From JAWCLZ01 sp037443105 (lineage in GTDB: Archaea > Halobacteriota > JAWCLZ01), in the NCBI GenBank assembly GCA_037443105.1, contig JBBIOZ010000046.1, forward strand, positions 1 to 12,738: 12,738 bases of DNA, written 5' to 3'. The notes below the pieces were generated by a model. That model saw nothing but the letters and a program-made list of their open reading frames with translations, was not told the origin of the DNA and made no database searches. The position numbers and the translations under genes were made by a program. Below are positions 6,132 through 12,738 of this stretch, piece by piece. How positions within the stretch are numbered: position 1 is the stretch's first letter; each line of letters starts with the position of its first letter.

Positions 6132-7223
6132 TCACTTTGGCCCTACTAATCGCGCATAGTTCTTCTCAATTTCTTCGAGTAAGATATCTTTGGTTATTGA
6201 ACCCCTGGACTTCGCCATTGCAGCTATAGCAGCCCCTCCGGCACCGACTCCCTCCTTGACAGCCCCTAACTCATATGCTCTTAAGCCATTGAACTTGGAT
6301 TGGCTGAAGTCTAGATCGGAAGCCAGAATAGGGACATTAGCAATTTGGCTGACTATCCCCTTCAAGTCAGCTGTCTTGTCAACTATGATCCATTTGGTCG
6401 TTCCGATCGCTACATTGCCTAAGACATCGCGATTTAAGGAATTAATAATCGCTAGCACGGCGCTCATTTGGGTTCCGCCAGCCATCAGAACTGGAACTTT
6501 GCTGGCCGCTCCAATAGCTAACCCTGCAAAGGCTGGAAGCATTGGGTCTCCAACGCATGAAATGGCTTTAATAGGGTCATTTGATAATTCGCCAAACTCT
6601 ATACTTGATGCCTTCAATCCAGCTTCGGCTGTCTTAATTTTTAGCTCATGCGGATTGCTTGGCATACTGCTGCTGACCTTTCTTCTGGCATCCACCCCCA
6701 TGGCCAATAGAACACCAAGTGCTGTTGTTGTACCACCAGGAATGCTCTCACCGATTACAAGATAATCTACTATTTTAGCCAAATTTTCTCCAGCGAGTTT
6801 CGCCCTCTGTATAACTTCCTCGGTATTCTCCACAGCCTTCCCCGTTCTTATGTCTCTACCAGGCTTTCCTCCCAAGTCCACGAATGGAATGTGGGGATTT
6901 ATCCTAAGTCCGCTGGCGACCACTAAAGCGGGTATATCCGCTAACTTAAGCGCTGACATAGTGATCAAGGCTGGTGTTGGTATTCCTTCAGGTGTCACTG
7001 GCACCCCGGAGATGCATTTACACTTTCCGAGGAGTAGGAGTTCGACATCAGCAGGCGGTGTATAGTCTGTGAACTCCGGGTATTTGCCTGCTGCAGATAT
7101 ACCTGGAATCTTCGCTGTCTCCGTCGTTCCTATTGTACAAATAAATAGCGGGTTCTTTCCTTCAACCCGCCTTACGAAGGCTTCACCTTTTCCTTCTTCG
7201 TATGCCAATATCACATCATACAT
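6132..7223 (-). CDS. UPF0284 family, archaeal CobT-like phosphoribosyltransferase
   Basis: A 363-residue protein of the UPF0284 family, related to nicotinate-nucleotide:dimethylbenzimidazole phosphoribosyltransferase (CobT), which activates the lower-ligand base in cobamide synthesis. Visible family blocks are IGTTETAKIPGISAAG (about 31-46), VPVTPEGIPTPALITMSALK, ESIPGGTTTALGVLLAMG and, near the C-terminus, KEGVGAGGAAIAAM. In CobT a glutamate in an equivalent C-terminal Gly-rich segment is the catalytic base; the correspondence here is inference. The start at 7223 is preferred over an ATG 13 codons upstream (7262) because AGGTGA lies five bases before it, while the upstream ATG has no ribosome site. 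It lies on the same strand as the small-protein cluster, but a separate promoter follows it. The natural base in this organism may not be dimethylbenzimidazole. Confidence 0.85.
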   Translation of the reverse strand: MYDVILAYEEGKGEAFVRRVEGKNPLFICTIGTTETAKIPGISAAGKYPEFTDYTPPADVELLLLGKCKCISGVPVTPEGIPTPALITMSALKLADIPALVVASGLRINPHIPFVDLGGKPGRDIRTGKAVENTEEVIQRAKLAGENLAKIVDYLVIGESIPGGTTTALGVLLAMGVDARRKVSSSMPSNPHELKIKTAEAGLKASSIEFGELSNDPIKAISCVGDPMLPAFAGLAIGAASKVPVLMAGGTQMSAVLAIINSLNRDVLGNVAIGTTKWIIVDKTADLKGIVSQIANVPILASDLDFSQSKFNGLRAYELGAVKEGVGAGGAAIAAMAKSRGSITKDILLEEIEKNYARLVGPK

Positions 7224-7228
7224 TCCTT

Positions 7229-7234
7229 TCACCT
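7229..7234 (-). promoter_or_regulatory. Shine-Dalgarno site deciding the CobT-like start
   Basis: AGGTGA on the minus strand lies five bases before the ATG at 7223 and inside the longer version of the reading frame. No comparable site precedes the ATG at 7262, so the shorter protein is favoured. Confidence 0.6.
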
Positions 7235-7262
7235 TCTGATGAGCCAAGAAGTAACTAAACAT

Positions 7263-7683
7263 TGCTATAATTAGCTATTTGTCTCGCTCTCAACCTTTTC
7301 AATTTTTCTGAGTAATATCCCTATACGTGACAATAATAACACCTCGATGCGTTAAAACCACAAAACGGAAGCTCAACCTTGGTATAGATGCAAAACTTCA
7401 AAGTCTTTCAACTACCACACTTTCCACATTAGCTTAGAGGGGACATTATCAATGACAGATGAAAAATATCTAAGTGCCACTGCGAAATATAAACTCCCGG
7501 TTACCTATTATTCTACAGTTGCTTTGGTTTAGCGCTTGGATTTGAGGGCACCAGATTACATTTAACGGTGGTATGGCAATAACTGGCGTGATGGATGGAC
7601 AAGTTTCAATTAATCCATAGCACACCAATCTAAAGCTAAAAGAGAAAAAAAAGAAATAGATGTTGATATAGAAGGAGCGACTA
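7263..7683. other. Gene-poor stretch with fragments of open frames
   Basis: About 420 bases without an intact gene between the divergent CobT-like and PH-domain genes. On the plus strand GAGGGG precedes an ATG at 7452 that opens 26 codons (MTDEKYLSATAKYKLPVTYY), ending in TAG at 7530-7532. Further on, ATG at 7572 opens 15 codons (MAITGVMDGQVSINP). The frame just before the next gene (SIAHQSKAKREKKEIDVDIE) ends by overlapping the ATG at 7684. These may be remains of one decayed gene, or chance. Promoters for the two flanking genes must lie here; I could not place them with confidence. Confidence 0.3.
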
Positions 7684-8283
7684 ATGAATAATAGAATTTT
7701 GATCTTTAGAAATGCATTGATTTTATTTACTGAATGTTATAAAAATCTTAGGGGAACTGCTTCCGAAATAACCAATCCATTGGAAGCAATGATCGATGAA
7801 TATCTCCACGAAGATGAACAGATTTTAGTTAAAGTCCTAGCTCAATACAATGTAACAACAGTAGGTCTATGGGGAGCAGCTACCGATTATATTTTCTACG
7901 CAACCAATAAACGACTACTTTGCCATCATATATCCCATAATCACATTCCTGATCAAGTATACGAACTTCCCTATTCCAATATTACAATTACATTGATTGA
8001 AAAAAGAAGAATTAGATGGTATCTAGCATTAATAGGCATCCTTCTTCTTGGTCTTGGATGGACGGTACAAGAAAAATATATTCCCTTTGGAAAACTATTG
8101 ATCTGGATTATAGGGATTCTCTTAATTATATTTGGTTTTAAACCATTCAAAGATGCTTGGTATCAAATTGATGGCCCAACTATGACTGAGAGCGAGCGAA
8201 GAATCTGGCAGATACCAAAATATGTGCAGAATGCAGATAAATTCTATGCAGTTGTGAGCGAGAAAGTTGGGAAATTTGGTTGA
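7684..8283 (+). CDS. PH-domain-like membrane protein with inserted TM hairpin
   Basis: A 199-residue protein. Residues about 36-110 look like the first strands of a bacterial-type PH domain: DEQILVKVLAQ, DYIFYATNKRLLCH and YELPYSNITITLIEKRR. They are followed by two hydrophobic helices (about 111-127 and 135-152) joined by a short loop. The end, RIWQIPKYVQNADKFYAVVS, resembles the closing strand and C-terminal helix of a PH fold, so the membrane hairpin appears inserted inside the domain, as in several bPH families. The start at 7684 has AGGAG six bases upstream. M36 is a possible shorter start that would remove a hydrophobic N-terminal segment (4-16). Codon use is more A/T-rich than in the flanking operons and the gene stands alone between gene-poor stretches, which hints at acquisition. 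The function is unknown. Confidence 0.6.
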   Translation: MNNRILIFRNALILFTECYKNLRGTASEITNPLEAMIDEYLHEDEQILVKVLAQYNVTTVGLWGAATDYIFYATNKRLLCHHISHNHIPDQVYELPYSNITITLIEKRRIRWYLALIGILLLGLGWTVQEKYIPFGKLLIWIIGILLIIFGFKPFKDAWYQIDGPTMTESERRIWQIPKYVQNADKFYAVVSEKVGKFG

Positions 8284-8527
8284 GCTTGATGATGCCACTA
8301 GCTCCCAGGGCTTTCAAATTTTGCGTTATAAACAGCGAATTCAAGCTAGACAACTTGATACCTTCTCAGCTCGATTAACTAGTTTTGAAACCTACTGAGA
8401 CAAGAAGAATAATACCTAGGGTAAGAGTAACTGTTGGAGTCATTAAAAGTCAATTGGAGAGCTGCTGCTATTTCAAACAAAAATTTTTTGAATAACAAAT
8501 ATTAATCTTTTGGGCTAATGACTGAAA
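8284..8527. other. Intergenic stretch with possible minus-strand gene remnants
   Basis: About 240 bases without a gene. On the minus strand an ATG at 8443 opens 22 codons with a hydrophobic segment (TLTLGIILLVSVGF), stopping at 8375-8377. An adjacent frame continues IELRRYQVV, a stop, then LEFAVYNAKFESPGS. These pieces could be a broken membrane-anchored protein or chance. The right end contains the TATA box of the ArsR-type gene. Confidence 0.25.
8497..8505 (+). promoter_or_regulatory. Candidate TATA box of the ArsR-type gene
   Basis: AAATATTAA is centred about 27 bases before the ATG at 8528, exactly the distance from TATA box to transcription start in archaea. The gene would be leaderless, and there is no ribosome site. 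An in-frame TGA two codons upstream rules out an earlier start. Confidence 0.5.
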
Positions 8528-9019
8528 ATGTTTAAAGCATTGAGCAGTATTACTCGTGTGAAGATGCTTAAATTGCTTGCGAAGAAAGAAATGCATATTG
8601 CTGGGCTAGCTCGGGAACTGGGTATATCTGTTCCAGTGGCAGCTAAGCATGCAAGGATTCTGGAGAGCAGTGGCTTGATCGAGAGAAAGAAGTTTGGGAG
8701 AACGCATGTTTTGAGAAGCAAGTTGGAGAATTTTTATGATATTCTAGATGAATTTGCTGAAACCCATGAATTGACATTGAGAAAGGGGACAACGGTTTTG
8801 GATGCCTTAAAGAAAATATCAGGCGTGGAAGTTAGAAAAACTGGTGAGAAGGAATTTGTGGTTACGATAAATGGCGATGAAGGATTATATATATATGAAG
8901 TTGATGGCAAGCTCGCGAATGTTTCAGCCAGTGATTTTAAAATAAAGAAAAATGCAGTTATAGAATGGAAAAAGCTAATACCGGTGACGAGGAAAAGAAT
9001 TTCAGTAAAAGTTAAATAA
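8528..9019 (+). CDS. ArsR-type HTH regulator fused to DUF4430/transcobalamin-like domain
   Basis: A 163-residue protein. Residues 1-65 form an ArsR-type winged helix: FKALSSITRVKMLKLLAKKE, MHIAGLARELGISVPVAAKH as the helix-turn-helix, and the wing LIERKKFGRTHVL. After a linker helix, residues about 84-163 have TTVLDALKK, FVVTINGDEGLYIYEVDGK and AVIEWKKL. That order matches the beta-grasp domain called DUF4430, related to the C-terminal domain of the cobalamin carriers transcobalamin and intrinsic factor. The protein has no cysteine, so it cannot sense metal through thiolates as classical ArsR sensors do. It converges on the nickel/cobalt uptake operon and overlaps its last gene by 8 bp. I infer a regulator that senses a ligand, possibly a cobamide, through the C-terminal domain. 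The HTH is firm; the second domain is a pattern match by eye. Confidence 0.75.
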   Translation: MFKALSSITRVKMLKLLAKKEMHIAGLARELGISVPVAAKHARILESSGLIERKKFGRTHVLRSKLENFYDILDEFAETHELTLRKGTTVLDALKKISGVEVRKTGEKEFVVTINGDEGLYIYEVDGKLANVSASDFKIKKNAVIEWKKLIPVTRKRISVKVK

Positions 9020-9794
9020 AATATTGAATAGCCGCGATTATGCTAATGGTATTGATCAAATATATGCAATCTCTCAATGCAATATTCCTGTTCTCGATAT
9101 ATATCTCCGAATTTGGATTGTATCCTCTTGAAAGCATGCTGATATAGGTTCTCTCACCTTGTTCATATGCACGTATGAAGAGCAGGCTTATTGAATATGA
9201 AAGCTGCTCAAGTATCCAGCGATATGAAACCTTGCCATTTTTTATTCGAAAGCAGCGCGTTTCCTGTGCTAATTTAATGCGCTGATATATATCTTGAAAG
9301 ACAAATAGATATCTTGCGAGCAGTCCAAAGAGCAGTATTACTTCTCTCGGCATTCCCAGTTTTCGAGCTGATGCGATTAATTCGTGCATCGGCGATAAAG
9401 AAGATAGCAATATTACTGAGGTAATGCATACTGCCAGCTTTGAGAGGAGCAGAGCGCTGAATATCAAGCCCTCGGTGGTAACTTTTACCCCCAGTGGAAA
9501 GCTATAGAGCACTGTACCTTCTTTGAAAAATAGTTGAAAGAGTGCAACAGCGCCTCCAAATGGCAGTATTAGCAGCAATCGCTTTGCAAGTAAATTCAGT
9601 CGCAATCGAGCTAGCAATGCAAGTGCAATTAGATAGCATTCCACTGCAAGGAGTTTAGATACATCTTTAGCTAAAACAGCGTATATTATTACTGCAAAAG
9701 CTGCCGTGATTTTTACCCTTCCCTCTAATTTATGCAGCGGTGATTTTCTCAAGGCTTCTCTTTCTACTTCGCTAGCTGTTGAGAAAATGCTCAT
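9012..9794 (-). CDS. cbiQ: ECF transporter T component CbiQ/NikQ
   Basis: A 260-residue integral membrane protein of the CbiQ family, the energy-coupling transmembrane subunit of ECF-type cobalt/nickel importers. Several hydrophobic segments are evident between residues about 28 and 165. The cytoplasmic coupling region includes LLARYLFVFQDIYQRI and, later, ERTYISMLSRGY, which match the family's conserved Ala-Arg-type coupling helices. The first residues (EREALRKSPLHKLEGRVKI) match the typical SPLHxLxPRxKL entry of CbiQ. The start is one base after the CbiO stop, with GAGGAAGT as a ribosome site inside the end of cbiO. The stop codon region overlaps the convergent ArsR-type gene by 8 bp. It would couple CbiO ATPase action to the CbiM substrate subunit. 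Confidence 0.88.
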   Translation of the reverse strand: MSIFSTASEVEREALRKSPLHKLEGRVKITAAFAVIIYAVLAKDVSKLLAVECYLIALALLARLRLNLLAKRLLLILPFGGAVALFQLFFKEGTVLYSFPLGVKVTTEGLIFSALLLSKLAVCITSVILLSSLSPMHELIASARKLGMPREVILLFGLLARYLFVFQDIYQRIKLAQETRCFRIKNGKVSYRWILEQLSYSISLLFIRAYEQGERTYISMLSRGYNPNSEIYIENRNIALRDCIYLINTISIIAAIQYFI

Positions 9795-9795
9795 A

Positions 9796-10632
9796 TTACT
9801 TCCTCGAAGTTAACAGGCGCAGCAATTCCTCCTTTGCCTCGCCTATGGTTAAAGGTGTATCTAAACCATTGATTCCACTTTCGCTTAAGATTTTGAAAAG
9901 CTTGGTTACCACAGGTAAATCTAAGCTTGATTCTTCTAGAACTTTATTTTTGGAAAAAACAGCTCTTGGAGAACCATCCAGGATTAATCTACCTGCAGAT
10001 AATACACATATTCTATCTGCGAACAGCGGCACAGTGTCCACGTCGTGGGTGGCAACTATTATGGTAATTCCAAATTTATCATTCAAATTCTTAACCAGCT
10101 TTATGATCTTCTTAACTCCATCTGGGTCAAGCCCAGCTGTAGGTTCATCGAGGATGAGCACCTGGGGCTCCATGGCAAGTATGCCTGCAATTGCAACGCG
10201 CTTTTTCTCTCCACCGCTGAGGTGATGAGGCACTCGATCTTCATATCCTGCTAGACCAACAAGTTCCAGCGCCTCGCTAACTCTATGCTCTACGACTTCT
10301 TTTGAAAGTCCTAAATTAATTGGCCCAAAAGCTACATCTTGCTTTACCGTAGGCGCAAAGATTTGATCGTCTGGGTCTTGAAAGACTAAACCAATTGTTT
10401 TTCTCACCTCTAAAATATTCTGCTTGGTTATGGGCTCGCCTTTTATTAGAACCACGCCGCTGGTTGGCTTCAATATGCCATTGAAGTGCTTGAGAAGTGT
10501 CGACTTTCCAGCACCATTTGCACCAAGCAATGCGATGCATTCCCCGCGCTCAGCTTTAAAATTTATATTCTCAAGCGCCTTTGTGCCATCAGGATATATG
10601 TAGCTGATATTTTTCGCCTCGATGATATGCAT
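9796..10632 (-). CDS. cbiO: ECF transporter ATPase CbiO/NikO
   Basis: A 278-residue ABC ATPase powering nickel/cobalt uptake. All motifs are present: Walker A GANGAGKST (37-45), Q-loop VFQDPDDQIFAPTV (Q85; the DPDDQ form is typical of ECF ATPases), signature LSGGE (138-142), Walker B LILDEPT (159-165) and switch histidine VATHD (H196). The C-terminal extension of about 70 residues is usual for CbiO. The ribosome site AAGGT lies upstream of the ATG at 10632. The gap to the small subunit gene is only 3 bases. A single ATPase gene implies a homodimer in the complex. Confidence 0.93.
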   Translation of the reverse strand: MHIIEAKNISYIYPDGTKALENINFKAERGECIALLGANGAGKSTLLKHFNGILKPTSGVVLIKGEPITKQNILEVRKTIGLVFQDPDDQIFAPTVKQDVAFGPINLGLSKEVVEHRVSEALELVGLAGYEDRVPHHLSGGEKKRVAIAGILAMEPQVLILDEPTAGLDPDGVKKIIKLVKNLNDKFGITIIVATHDVDTVPLFADRICVLSAGRLILDGSPRAVFSKNKVLEESSLDLPVVTKLFKILSESGINGLDTPLTIGEAKEELLRLLTSRK

Positions 10633-10635
10633 TGC

Positions 10636-10920
10636 TCATACCTTTTTCTTTAAGATTAAAGCCATAGCATAGCTAAGCCCTGCTATCAGCATTACTCCAG
10701 CTGCGAGAGCTATACTTCCAGAGATCTCTCCCTCCCCTAGAAATGGCACGAGGTAGTCAGCCATAGGCGAAGGAAATGCTGAGTATGCTTTTTCTTCCGC
10801 ACCAACTTTTTCAGCTGTGCTTTCAAGGCCATCTGGATTGGAAGAGGCGAGGAATGGCGCTGCGATAGCTATTGCTAATGCGATGGCTAAGCCAGCCTTT
10901 AAAATCTGCTGCTGCTTCAT
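10636..10920 (-). CDS. Small membrane subunit with PDGLE motif (NikN/CbiN-type)
   Basis: A 94-residue protein with two transmembrane segments: an N-terminal one (about 7-26) and a C-terminal one (about 68-89). Between them, SSNPDGLESTAEKVG carries the PDGLE signature and an outward loop contains FPSPMADYLVPFLGEGEISGSIA. Classical CbiN has a different loop with a WxGAD-like pattern. PDGLE subunits are, from memory of the family, the usual partner in NikMNQO-type nickel systems, sometimes fused to CbiM. The start codon overlaps the CbiM stop in ATGA, so it is translationally coupled. Its role is to help CbiM take up metal. Nickel preference is inference. Confidence 0.85.
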   Translation of the reverse strand: MKQQQILKAGLAIALAIAIAAPFLASSNPDGLESTAEKVGAEEKAYSAFPSPMADYLVPFLGEGEISGSIALAAGVMLIAGLSYAMALILKKKV

Positions 10921-11558
10921 ACCACAGCCCCCGCTCTTTTTTCAATGAGCTCTGGCTTTACTATGGCTATTGCCTTTATCACTATGGCTGTTATCATTCC
11001 CTCGGCGATTACTCCGATCACTGCGTGATACATTCCCATGAAGAGCAAGCCTTCGTATAGTGGAAATGTACCAGCGATATATAGCTCAAGGGAGCAGACT
11101 ACTGCTGAGATAAAAAGCCCAAACCAAGCGCCAGCGAAAGCTGCTTTTGTGATTCCTATATTAAGCTTTCTCAGCGCTAGATATAGATAGTATCCAGTGA
11201 AAGTACTGATTACGCCCATATTGAGAATATTAGCGCCGAGTGCTGTTATACCTCCATCTGCGAAAACAAAGCCTTGGACTAAGAGTACGATTGTTAGAAG
11301 CAGTACTCCAGCCCAGGGGCTGGCTAGTATTATGGCTGCGAGTACTGCACCCACCATATGTCCACTTGTGCCCCAAGGTATGGGTATGTTTATGGCTTGA
11401 ATTGCAAATATACCGGCTGCTAATGTGGCAAGCAGAGGCACCTTCATATCATCCATTTCCTTTCTAGCCCATTTCATTGAGAGTGCTATGAATGGCGCTG
11501 CTATAAGGAAGTATATGAGGCATTGCTCAAGTGGAATAAAACCATCTGGAATGTGCAT
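10917..11558 (-). CDS. cbiM: ECF nickel/cobalt substrate-binding subunit CbiM/NikM
   Basis: A 213-residue membrane protein and the metal-binding subunit of the importer. The mature N-terminus MHIPDGF (residues 1-7) is the hallmark: the free amine and His2 form the square-planar metal site, so the start at 11558 is certain. Further family blocks are WGTSGHMVGA (His67 region), QGFVFADGGITALGANILNM (about 94-113) and MGMYHAVIGVIAEGM near the C-terminus. Several transmembrane helices fit the family. Length and motifs do not separate cobalt from nickel. It is the first gene of a tight four-gene operon ending at 9012. No strong ribosome site precedes it, so a leaderless or short-leader mRNA is likely. 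A NikR-like operator lies 12-38 bases upstream. Confidence 0.93.
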   Translation of the reverse strand: MHIPDGFIPLEQCLIYFLIAAPFIALSMKWARKEMDDMKVPLLATLAAGIFAIQAINIPIPWGTSGHMVGAVLAAIILASPWAGVLLLTIVLLVQGFVFADGGITALGANILNMGVISTFTGYYLYLALRKLNIGITKAAFAGAWFGLFISAVVCSLELYIAGTFPLYEGLLFMGMYHAVIGVIAEGMITAIVIKAIAIVKPELIEKRAGAVV

Positions 11559-11569
11559 CTATAACATCT

Positions 11570-11606
11570 GTGTTACATTTTTAAAAATAGTAATAATTTG
11601 TATTAC
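11570..11606 (-). promoter_or_regulatory. NikR-like operator and palindromes before the metal uptake operon
   Basis: GTGTTAC (11570-11576), 13 bases, then GTAATAA (11590-11596) resembles the published NikR operator type GTGTTAC-N13/14-GTAACAC, with one perfect half-site and 5 of 7 bases in the other. The spacer is itself the palindrome ATTTTTAAAAAT (11577-11588), which could serve as the TATA box. A second inverted repeat GTAATA-N5-TATTAC spans 11590-11606. All lie within 50 bases of the CbiM start. The motif is recalled from memory, so NikR control is a hypothesis. Confidence 0.45.
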
Positions 11607-11629
11607 ATAAATAATTTTTGGTATGAAAT

Positions 11630-12738
11630 TTACATTTCCAACAGTTTTGGTCCTAGGTACTGCGCGCTTGTGCCCAGCTGTTCCTCGATTCGCAGCAACT
11701 GATTATACTTTGCATTGCGCTCGCTCCTAGCAGGCGCACCTGTTTTTATCAATTCTGCTCCCAGTGCTACTGCTATATCTGCTATTGCGGTGTCTTCAGT
11801 TTCACCGGACCTATGGCTAACCATCACCTTCCAGCTGCTCCGAAAAGCTAGTGTAGCTGCATCAAAGGCCTCGCTAATAGTGCCAATTTGATTTAACTTT
11901 AACAGCAGTGCATTACCAGCGTTTAACTCAATCCCCTTTTTCAGCCTCGTGACATTTGTCACAAAGATATCATCGCCAACGATGATGATGTTCCTGAGTT
12001 TCTTAGTTAGCTCTGCAAACTCCTCAAAGGCTTCTTCTTGAAATGGGTCCTCGAAGAGTATAATGGGATATGTTTTGGCAATCTCAATATAATAATCAAT
12101 CAACTCTGCACCGGTAAGCTTCTTTCCATCAATAGCGTACTCGCCATTTTTGAAGAACTCGCTTGCTGCGCTGTCCAATCCAAGTTTTATTTTACCTTCA
12201 TAGCCTGCCCTTTCAATGGCGAGTGAAATTGCATCCAGAGCCTCTCTAGTCGTGGTCATAGCTGGTGCATATCCACCTTCATCCCCAACATTCGTAGAAG
12301 CAATTCCATATTTCTCCTTGATCACGTTTTTAAGCGTATGATATGTTTCCACCGCCATTCTAAGTGCCTCTGCAAATGACTCTGCTCCAACCGGTTGAAT
12401 CATAAATTCCTGTATCGCAAGTTTATTTCCAGCATGCTTGCCGCCATTGATGACATTTAAACTCGGCACAGGAATGGTATAGCTCGCTGCTCCTCCAAGA
12501 TATTTATAGAGAGGCAGGCCAGCTGCAGAAGCTGCTGCTTTTGCAACTGCGATGCTCACGCCTAGAATTGCATTTGCACCCAGTTTAGATTTATTTGGGG
12601 TACCATCGAGCTCGATCAATAACTTATCTATCTCCCTTTGTTTGAAGACATCCAGCCCTAGTATATTTCTCTTTATGATGGTATTGACATTTGCAACTGC
12701 CTTACGCACTCCCTTCCCAAGATATCTCCTATCTCCAT
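11630..12738 (-). CDS. eno: Enolase, partial (5' end beyond the window)
   Basis: The last 368 codons of phosphopyruvate hydratase, which interconverts 2-phosphoglycerate and phosphoenolpyruvate in glycolysis and gluconeogenesis. The frame is open to the window edge (RRYLGKGVRKAV), so the first 55-60 residues of the roughly 425-residue protein are missing. A GTG at 12709 is internal, not the start. The active-site blocks are intact: IQEFMIQPVGA, NVGDEGGYAPA, LFEDPFQEEAFEEF, VGDDIFVTN, LLKLNQIGT with the catalytic lysine, SHRSGETEDTAIADIAVAL and IKTGAPARSERNAKYNQLLR. The sequence follows the archaeal pattern. The gene ends 71 bases before the metal uptake operon on the same strand; that gap holds the operator, so the operon is probably transcribed separately. 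Confidence 0.95.
   Translation of the reverse strand, partial: GDRRYLGKGVRKAVANVNTIIKRNILGLDVFKQREIDKLLIELDGTPNKSKLGANAILGVSIAVAKAAASAAGLPLYKYLGGAASYTIPVPSLNVINGGKHAGNKLAIQEFMIQPVGAESFAEALRMAVETYHTLKNVIKEKYGIASTNVGDEGGYAPAMTTTREALDAISLAIERAGYEGKIKLGLDSAASEFFKNGEYAIDGKKLTGAELIDYYIEIAKTYPIILFEDPFQEEAFEEFAELTKKLRNIIIVGDDIFVTNVTRLKKGIELNAGNALLLKLNQIGTISEAFDAATLAFRSSWKVMVSHRSGETEDTAIADIAVALGAELIKTGAPARSERNAKYNQLLRIEEQLGTSAQYLGPKLLEM

Noticed and set aside
6190..6765. A 191-codon plus-strand open frame
   Set aside because: It is the antisense shadow of the well-conserved CobT-like gene and resembles no protein.
8284..8400. C/D box small RNA suggested by TGATGAT and a later CTGA
   Set aside because: The two boxes are more than 100 bases apart with no internal D' and C' boxes; typical archaeal C/D RNAs are much shorter.
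9779..10225. A 148-codon plus-strand open frame
   Set aside because: It is the antisense shadow of cbiO, whose ABC motifs are all intact.

Overview
The window looks like a piece of an archaeal chromosome, probably from a methanogen-related euryarchaeote. The signs are a TFIIB-like factor, an archaeal-type enolase, a UPF0284 (archaeal CobT-like) protein, a glycine-rich beta-helix protein of the kind known from formylmethanofuran dehydrogenase subunit C, a UPF0251/DUF134 regulator, TATA-type promoters and a mix of leaderless and Shine-Dalgarno (SD) led starts. Lineage assignment is inference; no rRNA or tRNA gene was seen.

Plus strand, 40-4697: a compact set of four genes. A TFIIB-like protein with two zinc-finger pairs is followed after 33 bases by a MoxR-type AAA+ ATPase. 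An unusual protein ending in six exact 19-residue GXGXG beta-helix repeats follows, then a protein combining a HExxH metallopeptidase-like domain with a C-terminal von Willebrand A (VWA) domain. The last three genes overlap by 14 and 8 bases, so they very likely work together. MoxR/VWA pairs usually remodel or activate a client enzyme; the beta-helix protein between them is the novel part, and this is the best candidate here for an undescribed system.

Minus strand, 4694-7223: a probable decayed gene (4694-5009), a DUF134 regulator, a small coiled-coil protein whose frame is interrupted by a UAG codon or a pair of frameshifts, a 57-residue Trp/Pro/Gly-rich protein missed by ordinary length cut-offs, and a CobT-like (UPF0284) protein. 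A perfect 16-bp palindrome lies between a TATA box and the start of the 57-residue gene.

7263-8527: two gene-poor stretches with fragments of reading frames flank a plus-strand membrane protein that looks like a bacterial-type PH domain with an inserted transmembrane hairpin.

8528-11558: a plus-strand ArsR-type HTH protein with a C-terminal beta-grasp (DUF4430/transcobalamin C-terminal-like) domain converges on, and overlaps by 8 bp, a minus-strand ECF-type metal uptake operon (CbiM/NikM, PDGLE small subunit, CbiQ, CbiO). A NikR-like operator in front of the operon and the PDGLE subunit point to nickel rather than cobalt. A partial enolase gene, upstream on the same strand, runs off the right edge.

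The metal uptake genes, the CobT-like enzyme and the possible cobamide-sensing regulator suggest a loose nickel/cobalt/cobamide theme in the right two thirds.
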